From Mangrovicoccus sp. HB161399 (GTDB lineage: Bacteria > Pseudomonadota > Alphaproteobacteria > Rhodobacterales > Rhodobacteraceae), in NCBI RefSeq assembly GCF_013184745.1, contig NZ_JAATVU010000019.1, forward strand, positions 1-64,000: 64,000 nt of DNA, given 5' to 3'. Below are positions 61,501-64,000 of this stretch, one piece after another (the first letter of the stretch is position 1; every line of letters starts with the position of its first letter). The translations under genes were made by a program, and so were the position numbers. The notes beneath the pieces are model-generated. The model searched no databases. It was not told the origin of the DNA and saw only the letters and a list, made by a program, of their open reading frames with translations.

Positions 61501-64000
61501 TGTCGTTGGCCTCGTCCACGTCGCCCGGCTGGAATTCCCGCTGGAAGCCGATGTCGGACTCGCTGGCCACCAGGCGGATGGCGTATTCGTCGATCCGCTC
61601 GACCCAGTAGGGGCCGGTGCTGCCGTCGACGATGATCGAGCTGCCGCCGTCGGGCAGGTAGACCACCTGGTCGCCGGTCTCGAACTTGTGCCCGTCGGCG
61701 AAGATCAGCAGGTTGCGGTCGTCATCGACGCCGTAATCCGCATCCGGTCCGGGCGCCTCGCCGGTGAAGATCGAGCCGAACTGGATGTTGTTGGCATCCA
61801 CCACGATCACGTCGTATTCGCGGCGGACGATTTCGCCGGTCTCGGGATCGGTGCTGCGTCCGACCAGCTCGTCGATCGGGCTGTAGCCGTTGTTCTCGTA
61901 TTCGACGGAATCCCCGGTCTCGAGATTGTGGGCCACGACCGTGAGGCTGTCATTGGCGGAATTCGTGCTGTCGATGCCGAAATCCGGGATCACCACGTCA
62001 TCCGCCGCGACCGGGACATTGACCGCCTCGATCAGGATGTCGTCGTCGGAATCCGGCCCGGCCTTGAGGAAGGCGCCGATGCCGACCTCCGCCTGGACGT
62101 CGGTGTCGACATAGGCATCGGACAGCGAGGCGCCGACGCCGATCAGGCCGCCGGTGACGCCCTTGGTCTCGGCATCCGCCTCCGGGTCCATCTGCGCGCG
62201 CAGGGTGATGTCGCCGCTCGTGTGGATCACCGCATCCGGGCCGATCTTGGCCTTGATGGAGTAGGTGTCGGTGCCGATGCCGGCCTCGTCGACCGAGGAG
62301 CCCGCCGTCGCGACCGAGTAGTTGTCGGTGCCGGCAACCAGGCCGCCCGCGACGGCGCGGGCATTGGCGCTGGCGTCATCCGTGGCCTTGGCCTCGGCGA
62401 AGACGGAGTCCGCCCCCGGGTCCGTCTCGGTGCCCACGTCGCCGTTCAGCTCCACCAGCACGGTGCTGGCCGCCGCGGCATTGGCATAGGCCGCGCCGAT
62501 GCCCACGAGGCCGCCGCCGACCGCCGAGGTCGTGGCGATCGCCCGGTTCGAGCTGAGGCCCTGGACCGAGAGGTTGCCGCGCAGGTCGAGCGCGCTGTCC
62601 GACCCGATGCGCGACTTGACCGTCGGCGTCGAGGTCGCCCGCGCGACGCCGCCCGAGATGCCCGCCAGCAGCGCGCCCGCGGCGACCTTGACGTCTGCAT
62701 TCGTGACCGTGTGCGCATCCGCGGTCATCAGGAAGTCGTCCGCATCCACCGTCACGTCGCCCTCGGTGAAGGTCTCGGTGCGCGGATTGGCGTTGATGCG
62801 GGTATAGGCGCCCGAGAAGCCGATCCCCAGCGCCAGGTTGGTGCCGGTGCCGTCGGCATTGATGCCGACATCGGAATAGGCGTTGATGACGATGTCGCCG
62901 TCTTCCTCGGCGGTCACTTCGGCGCCGTCGCCCAGATAGGCGCGCGTGACGGTGTCGCTGTCGATCTGCGTGACCGCGAAGGAACCCGATCCGCCGAGCG
63001 CGATGCCGAGGATCTGGCCGTCGGAGAACAGGTCGCTCTCCAGGTTGGCGTCGAGCGTGATGGCGCCCGCCGTCGCGGTCACCTGGGCCGGCATCTCGCC
63101 GGGATCGGTGACATGGCCGGTGCGCGCGCCGATGAAGGTCTCGACCGTGTGGTTGTCGATGATCTTCGCCGAGGCGCCCGCCCCCGAGACCAGCCCGAAG
63201 GAAGTGTTGGAGATCAGCGCGTCGGCGTCCGACAGCCCGTCCGCCCAGAGCGCGACCGAGCCGCCCGAGACCAGCGCCCCGTCGCCGATATAGGCCCGCG
63301 TGGTGCCGTCGATCTCCGCCTCGACCAGAAGGATCGCGACATTGACGAGACCGGCCGAACCGCCGGTGGAGCTGGCCAGGACCTTGTAGTCCGACCAGGC
63401 CGCGACCTCGATCGCGCCGGTGACCGAAATCGACTTGCCGGTGGCGCGCGACGGCACGCGGTCGAAGGCCGGGCCGATGAACGCCTCGGTCAGGCCGGTG
63501 ACCTGCGCGTTCGACACCAGGCCGGCGCCGCTGATCGCCGCGAAGGCCAGGACCGAGGCCTCGGCCGTGGCGGTCATCTCGACCCGGTTGGAATCGTCCT
63601 GGCCGACCCGGACGTCCAAGCTGCCCGCGGTCAGGCCGATATTCTCGCGCACATAGGCCCGCGCCTCGCCCGAAACGATGGCCGTGGGCTTGAGACCCTT
63701 CACGTCGAAGGCGCTGGCGCCGACGCTGTCGATGGTCGTCGTGGCGGTCAGGCTGCCATCGGCGGCCACGGTCACGTTGCCCGAACCGACATTGACGTCC
63801 GAGGGCTTGGTGCCGTCGGCATCACGCCCGGTGCCGGTGCCGATGAAGGCCTCCAGCTTGCCGGAGACGGTGGACTTGCCTTCCGAGAAATTGCCGGTGA
63901 TCGCGCCGACGGTGACGAAGTTCAGGCTGGTGGTGGCATCCATCGACGCGTTGCTGTCGACCGTGACGGAAAGCGAGCCGCCGTCGACATCGGCATTCTC
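43514..64000 (-). CDS. Giant secreted or surface protein: beta-repeat, RTX and matrixin-type protease modules (partial, 5' end outside window)
   Basis: The frame is open from the TGA at 43514 to the window edge, giving 6828 residues; the Met at 63943 is internal and not a real start. Order of parts: beta-strand repeats with GGFVGIG-like turns (about 64000-58500); interspersed GH-L-TGD-V-Y modules and W..aGF..G modules (mainly 62000-59500 and 52500-49500); Calx-beta-like stretches (about 53800-52800); dockerin-like EF-hand loops at about 54722-54772 and 54430-54471; RTX GGxGxDxxxG blocks clustered at about 49140-45730, with smaller ones near 55000; two tandem lectin-like sandwich domains (about 45250-44310); a matrixin motif HEIGHLLGYEHD at 43942-43907; and a basic Arg/Lys-rich tail. 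It resembles the LEPR-XLL/RTX class of giant marine bacterial proteins. RTX repeats fold in external calcium, which implies type I export. Very few cysteines are visible. Confidence 0.88.
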   Translation of the reverse strand, partial: ENADVDGGSLSVTVDSNASMDATTSLNFVTVGAITGNFSEGKSTVSGKLEAFIGTGTGRDADGTKPSDVNVGSGNVTVAADGSLTATTTIDSVGASAFDVKGLKPTAIVSGEARAYVRENIGLTAGSLDVRVGQDDSNRVEMTATAEASVLAFAAISGAGLVSNAQVTGLTEAFIGPAFDRVPSRATGKSISVTGAIEVAAWSDYKVLASSTGGSAGLVNVAILLVEAEIDGTTRAYIGDGALVSGGSVALWADGLSDADALISNTSFGLVSGAGASAKIIDNHTVETFIGARTGHVTDPGEMPAQVTATAGAITLDANLESDLFSDGQILGIALGGSGSFAVTQIDSDTVTRAYLGDGAEVTAEEDGDIVINAYSDVGINADGTGTNLALGIGFSGAYTRINANPRTETFTEGDVTVDADDFLMTADAHTVTNADVKVAAGALLAGISGGVARATSTPTVKSRIGSDSALDLRGNLSVQGLSSNRAIATTSAVGGGLVGIGAAYANAAAASTVLVELNGDVGTETDPGADSVFAEAKATDDASANARAVAGGLVAGTDNYSVATAGSSVDEAGIGTDTYSIKAKIGPDAVIHTSGDITLRAQMDPEADAETKGVTGGLIGVGASLSDAYVDTDVQAEVGIGAFLKAGPDSDDDILIEAVNVPVAADDVVIPDFGIDSTNSANDSLTVVAHNLETGDSVEYENNGYSPIDELVGRSTDPETGEIVRREYDVIVVDANNIQFGSIFTGEAPGPDADYGVDDDRNLLIFADGHKFETGDQVVYLPDGGSSIIVDGSTGPYWVERIDEYAIRLVASESDIGFQREFQPGDVDEANDMITLAGGHGLATGDSVIYDAPAPISFNIGQVDAVRQTATFPDPDQLVLVDDDSLNNIVFIDDEGNALSHGFSNGDRVVYTATTDQETPAVPIAGLQFGETYRVVVGDSDEISLKFNDELETTVEFVRSGSGDRIYATIDWLEAGFRPDQTLWIETPGGGGSSLNNGTSYVIDDVISDGGTNNVLVLTAANTLTATRITTAANWTDISTGSNPNRYELTRTGGWSNIQIGSSVTLDGDNAGSYNVVSANSTTLTLDGGGAAATGSQSSTFHFGSLLKAFDGPVIELDPSKSAVTTDVTISDGGTYWNITRSAGNWDNSVFVAGGNLSITGLVDAIDENASSFEIHSVSGNLIQLVKEAGKTVDTGSGLARLNMSQPVDTVIHVGADVSNDIDTTVQFQRDALGDMIILDSGTWAGQGLAEGFQIQVTGSGENNGTYVVKSVSGGTLRVEETNTFLDTEITDSITFTKAPNDSQTDRITRTGGWADTAFAAGSTIDVSAAGAFNGEYTVIEVDGNDLVLATRSFASSTTDGSVTIAKAAADEITVTQKGHNTGNDVHQLVRESDGPIKLAGGGTLEIGRSYYVEVSGNDITLYSGKTGGGTLTGMLDLGDQSSLGSANHSFQRVVDLAPASGDGHTLRIDITDDGAPAGNHKLLGPGGSDLASELIISGDGRSLAKAKGSGGGFVGANVNTARVDQLTETRAILDAASVEAGGNVTVKANIDTNGKANVRNGTGGFVGIGDADARSNQTSIAEATLGDDVRVRAGGNLTVSADTFFRSDVFSYSKAGGFVGLADATARTDIDYDVDIGVGSSADVLVQGDVRISADISADVDSKAEANGLGFGGDARSLNDIEMGRNGQVSTATATIGQTASIEGTTVAIDIGTSSINLNAEGSAKGAGFYSEGEDDTDVDYFGHHRIIVGDDAEITGFEGVDFVAVFGDPQTPAEEVYLRARSFARSTGLFGWVSADANITTSLDATVTSGSDALITAGPRENGDTPLREDSESDRLAFLIRAGGEDPNTVRDPDVSKRSLASGGRHGDTSTSRNENVDIESDVLILSGKIPVLEVSAVIDTQGNIVEATNIEIIDDEGLKDTAGQQIKSASSQINVQDIVNQGSGDVVIRAKDSITGTETKYWEWRDSLPQVRIFNASDLDLVLQDINVLGERAPVAYLDPATANRDLVFNVKRDVAPSLVVIENTGLGDVVLTGIIENPIGTTSIYNEDGDILAVGNRAQSLIRTNILHMETDDVADGGLDQGVGTIGEANARINIDIVDADDLPRGTEFQSRSVFLADDSITLSFENTFFTGQLVKYEAATPLGGLISGENYYIILSQDGLSIQLAETKADALSGQAINLTTAGADTNVHSLTPVTRFDVESADDIYLDVLGRHRSAVSHGGGDPNYMVTIDAVEAAGDVNMLLQTSVRETNVGKRGGVQVKYPGDAGGVLPDNPYVVYFLPDIFPTPDKYIGAYADTPSEIGSLYSFRAAEQATDDLIEPGVTAGGNIIVKAVDAQDNSAPRTNILGITQILAGGDLDFWTNGYITLTEKTGDMQVERIRSEYDDVLLYSPAAIIDNRNFTEEAGSSTAEADVAGVNITMKAGTNLVTGTGPYYLLPDAEDVTASVGVQKATGGVGKRDAWLEIDVARTDNATGVLRVFDTTSTDSGGVWLDELSGDMRIHTIDMRDANTSDGAAAGSLDSDDVGLRTQSGSVIDARNDTIWNVRAQSIYIDAHGGSIGEFANDLDVNSRYNIESGSIDDLALEASQNIYVTETAGAMHLVYAHAYSGDIRLTVREDGAPGGAEGSANFVLKASGIAQFAQDSTAAPTEHADNPRVIAHGTIFAEQGAIQVRAGDDITLHQNSRSWAEEGIEFYGDARVVDDGPFLADTDVGFGADIVIRGELIAGAVVTDGGDYLGGEEQGTAVPTETAPVYLTEIFGNADEDIINFGDVTGIAGATLIGSAGYVFLGSKTRAYGSQSRPVANVSAGDDGEDLFRVYYLQDALTRTGPETADVIAEHTLTLDGQADTDTYEVYTLGSQGPDTRNYVINVLDTGEEDDGVDEMTIFGRDAPADQEGTDDIFLMRAAAYLPNETADRPGYVAILHGTLEPYEDILPGNEDSIEVQRINYDTALNGRLTIEGQGGDDAFFSDDVTVIATYDGGAGDDTFQIGQIFGSNRNVADGNLLVQDEFVDLRPTTRGWLSRGSSAPVVAQGGTGNDTFRVYSNQAELRLEGDDDNDLFIVRAFAISATTDFDWNNDGTIDVLDLEVGRDVLTAAQDYVEGPDFVLGTGIDGDPEDALFGNAPTWAGGETLTLAKLQELGVEVTAGTVGAYRAALAAGLPKGMGGATDYIFDTNGDGGINFLDLFMTQGDTTDDVIVLDEEGVATPQIGLGFSVAQAPDIRAGGGQDEVRYNINAPVSVEGGTGFDKLVILGTEFADDIAITDKGIFGAGLNVRYSTVEVVEVDGLEGDDKFYVQSTAFGVAYRVIGGLGSDIINVAGDVQEDIITRELEGVSGAADHLVQSDDIFYDGLVVDGLDYNVARDGEGLVVIDEGADGFTAVREGGTGGLSVDSYSVRLARKLTGSEVVYVTVSAARSPQEERDDSFANPAPLPNGAGDSLWVSRLSPAGVTEYPTGTTWGNADIFGVDYLESGTEADEAFLRPVTYEGVDGFVANRAVTLVFNASNWDTGQEVYLWAVDDARAEGDRVVTVQHSVISNAADYDAVDVRNVEVELRDNDTPGVLVTEVDPDSLTFDGSGNVQAGYEEDGRTLVIEGDATTGYSDAVIVQLSKEVEPGDQVVVKVNLGDFTGNPELVDLADKGFTLSDLGGGGRFDPLTGTIVFTSANWDSPVAIGITPLQDGIREDPQTAVLSFGQNLETLTGLTVGEWDDGGVSKVKLSLSSLGWVASGFGAETIDITGITGLGSELIVGFEDAGYTALLDLSSAGVATGTFAGATATRTLAAGEEVSDDSNGIDGDYAFPNLRSGTGILDVEVIDDDTPGSVVLESGRDTVLVPATATGGIFDVTGGNTITALEDGFDWKAEGFDVGDTITIEGSSIFAGTRTIATVAGDAITVAGGGLSDGAGQYARIISDAGSPQSDSYKLRLTQEPGAPVTVSVLTDGLADVTWIDANGDGIRQASEEIAAGDYQTIGGLRPVQAFSGTLDIAWDGTGTNMSLTRTGVSDLGSFLSEGWAAGDLIEIGNSGIGAFDGVTLEVASVSDKILVVTEHAGSDAIPPVPGEHEGVEQVILSRMIESEIWSGEVVYATADDGSDQLIRTEAFVDFDPLDIDVNDPDSLALLEDYDNYDVQGFLGENFVEGMRVRIFDLSDATRSTYVDAKIALIRGFNVSKDHTMQFTFETNDALAAAGWLTGGSPVQVEINRIAVQATFDASDYYQFQTVELTADPYYDVPTTREGVKIFPVKAHRLSNIRGPLAVEGGPSGADRSLTNGVKLPGETDEFLIAIGTQAPESQQIDVLNIFNDGSQADGSGVMTETTLSGFGMGPDLTFPFVTGPLFGEGAEGQGPVSLSYPGGISFGKVNFGSSGVTNDSEVSTIEVVNVMLGVGNDDLTVDGTLNPAPFVQAQNEFDFVENWDSAVTGGFDGTDYGFLVDAYAADPDLPDISGKLMITREGFDWKSQGFLVGQDVYLNGGITSIGRIIAIEDRIAYFDEFGDPIIDPETGEPYRDPNDNSLLILDTTELPDNINPSGDDLLTAVDQEVFEVLETEVFLKDEDSPEDQVGTRIVWNGQVQTGDRPAADWEAAGFLEGHLLQIGIGADRQEFRILSVEGDTIEVEGEGLSDGALTAAFWVQGEHGGLTVLHGGGNLYVNSLATYDFATGGDNLLTRTDGRGFDEAGFEVGQIVQLGGETHTREILGIVDADQSAYFPDPMDPPPFASWGKGAVLVLSDPLAAGGAVEYTGFTGQEMLLSVAEAFETSEVLDVRIEVLERGATIETYVTLIGDDADKTWEGLGYLEGGVLFIEGRPGGFQIAAIDGAELQLLNAALGDCADADGTATLRISTYDETRSGGQRVGGDYFKVNGGAGPDSPLVIYGDTSQDGVWYSGNPSNRLGLEFGEKPFDPFPHLPDAENEDDEWVFALANPFDLHGNDIIDASALFADDADAATAISVGLTVYGGMGNDLIIGSQTGDHLAGGSGDDIIIGQRGTDHIYGDSGFNVNILTRALTVATVNLSPMPSIDPSAPRGDSSLDPSAGSAVADLLGNRAYDPATRAAQFALYGAVPGAGDDVIEGNGSGTEDGTPDIIFGDHGEVVQFVIDPNLPDPVGLDYLGETVHAGIPQKIQMTFLGSVLEINSVEPQTGGDDTVFGSEVDDVMIGGAGNDMLDGGEGDDLIFGDNVNLKRRGGIEGGIITSLRFQTLAGTLMYSRSDRDLSAGYDEQSTTGPNSGVLMVTLDSEGNPVARDYRDPNGPGWWTEYEIDYAEYHSFDVQEGKTGSGSFGNDYLAGGAGHDQIFGQLGNDIIQGDGTIRGAVATKGDGTAVGDDAENPHYGGLIVPERYVSAARELPALDEDGTIADPVGALKIVAATEGDESTDGNDYIEGGGGCDTVFGGLGQDDIVGGSSSFFGLVDADLRPDGEDMLFGGTGARTDRNDERAADDGTAGFEVGIVTDEADGTLGDDTVEVGSGRNARDADVILGDNGDIIRIVGINGIDVLDTYADGTNDIDSGSYGPEGLIYQDPDIDAYAAKYLTRSTLSVIDGQAFMSGGLYLAYNYDTNIGEFEELTGTAVNPNVRDTGYNGEGGERIIVRGVTLLDYSAGGPDYAGSDGVSGNLGKFDLETDITLDKNVAVPEGGDLWRSTFGFWSLTDIGGGDEIHGGTGDDIAYGGGGDDIVYGDADHDDIVGGWGNDWISGGTGNDGVIGDDGRIFTSRNTGLSSDGQVSLKGNTRSFGNYGTEYAEELFGIWSLLNADPDSRTSQGNVLNEEAYTPGQVQRALLNRAGEMVKSVDLSPFDIIDSSIDPVTSANPVSHDPKFADDVIFGGLGDDFLHGGSGDDAIGGQEALYDSYMVWFSGDLPQNSAFLEDDELNPDNPGTDEMVLVRTDFTRPWNPGNILLFGTGEDHWNEPTPVQQRTGEFYLYDEYDPRRVILFNDDGTLWKGTYLDVNGDLQGSDDPKLFRQYFLNAYDNEGLSLSGITEFEPNGDPVLGSERVVQSDGDDRIFGDMGNDWIVGGTGRDHIYGGFGNDLMNADDVLGGPGTSYDDGTFGTADDPDGEGGDMGLNDTPETHYTWEDRVFGGAGLDILIGNTGGDRLIDHLGEFNSYIVPFAPFGIATVSRQVPPQLWDFLTAQAASDGVDMTRTADVGGLTATQDSRYSAVIQKQGNPHGEIGLVTQRDHGFWQDQSGPPTDPQAGNIPGGARDILRTADFNDRSGDGFAVDRGNFTATGGALEISSATSDDVASAVFLLDDYKPSYFEIVCDVNIDKPIRGWKANAYAVFDYYSDNDFKFAGIDISNNKIVMGYVDETGWHYVRQSNKPVQIKPNETYRVTVAVNGSNVTVAIQDVNFFDYTYAARLDVYGDPIPMARGMVGVAMDGSKGRVDNFKVQILPPDWTLEETDDFLPPVAELPRVVQSSEWVEASGTLTGTAMGTAPAVQTVDLGVSILTNSILEMEVDIETDGMAGFVFDRYDALDYKFVALDTVNDRVVIGHATPDDGQVIDAAYALDLDGSAVRLKVSIQGAGLDITVNGTEVASHGFNAALVDGGFGLAVIQGEASFSEFRLATNDEQFAAALKLASESVAALDGDSYISADPVDPDDVQRIYDAALQDWIEAGFVSAEEADALAGVQVVVMDLEGATLARVIDEDTIAIDLTAAGAGWNLEADPEDDTAFETGLVSGGVDLLTVLRHEIGHLLGYEHDDLAIMSAELSSGTRIAVSADGAPADDGGTATVEPAPEDTGTDPAPTAKGGGRKTAALVFDPVTGTLVEAAEAGQLFAARDGTAPVLAGGAVALAGARLAKGRAAPAKAKPLARAETAKARGLRRWFGRSA

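Noticed and set aside
1-64000. CRISPR arrays, tRNA and rRNA genes
   Set aside because: No regularly spaced repeat set with unique spacers, no tRNA cloverleaf with a TTCGA-type arm and no rRNA-like conserved stretch was seen on reading. A dedicated covariance-model scan would be needed to exclude a tRNA fully.

Overview
The window is 64 kb of GC-rich DNA with the gene content and codon style of an alphaproteobacterium of the Rhodobacteraceae/Paracoccaceae type. The supporting signs are the scpB plus DUF1403 pair, many importers of the Liv, Pot and NitT/TauT types, a DgcA/TMADH-like demethylase and a giant RTX-type protein. The density of importers and catabolic enzymes, together with decayed insertion sequences, suggests accessory DNA (a chromid, megaplasmid or flexible island). 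This is inference: no replication gene, tRNA, rRNA or CRISPR array was seen.

Layout. 1-2850: no intact gene. This stretch holds a decayed IS5-family element (plus strand) with a decayed IS110-family element (minus strand) inside it. 2890-10462: housekeeping-type genes, namely scpB with a DUF1403 gene, a divergent argO/argP pair, a DUF4186 gene, an NhaD/ArsB-type transporter with a CBS-domain partner, a small unknown gene and rarA. 10463-10939: a gene-free spacer with unusual repeats. 10940-15895: an AEC permease divergent from a LysR regulator, then a TMADH/DgcA-like flavin demethylase divergent from a TetR regulator, with an inverted pair of operator-like sites in the spacer.

15908-31127: one unbroken run of fifteen minus-strand genes, many with 1-8 bp overlaps. 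It contains three related metal-dependent amidohydrolases, a CocE/NonD alpha/beta hydrolase, a five-component branched-chain-type importer, a four-component spermidine/putrescine-type importer, a TetR regulator and a GAF protein. It looks like uptake and hydrolysis of acylated or peptide-like amines of unknown identity. Its upstream spacer holds a palindrome and is shared with a divergent COG0523 metallochaperone GTPase.

32523-39138: a second unit with a 2-oxoglutarate/Fe(II)-type oxygenase, another PotABCD-type importer and a GntR regulator in one minus-strand operon. It is divergent from a nucleoside hydrolase, and a TGTATACA palindrome lies between them. This suggests import and breakdown of a nucleoside-like compound that needs oxidation. 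39123-42637: a NitT/TauT-type importer operon ending in a class IV aminotransferase. 42800-43417: a TRIC-family membrane protein.

43514-64000: one reading frame, open to the window edge, encodes at least 6828 residues of a giant surface or secreted protein. It has beta-strand repeats, several families of recurrent modules, EF-hand-like loops, RTX calcium-binding blocks, two tandem lectin-like domains and a matrixin-type zinc protease motif near the C-terminus. Its N-terminus lies outside the window.
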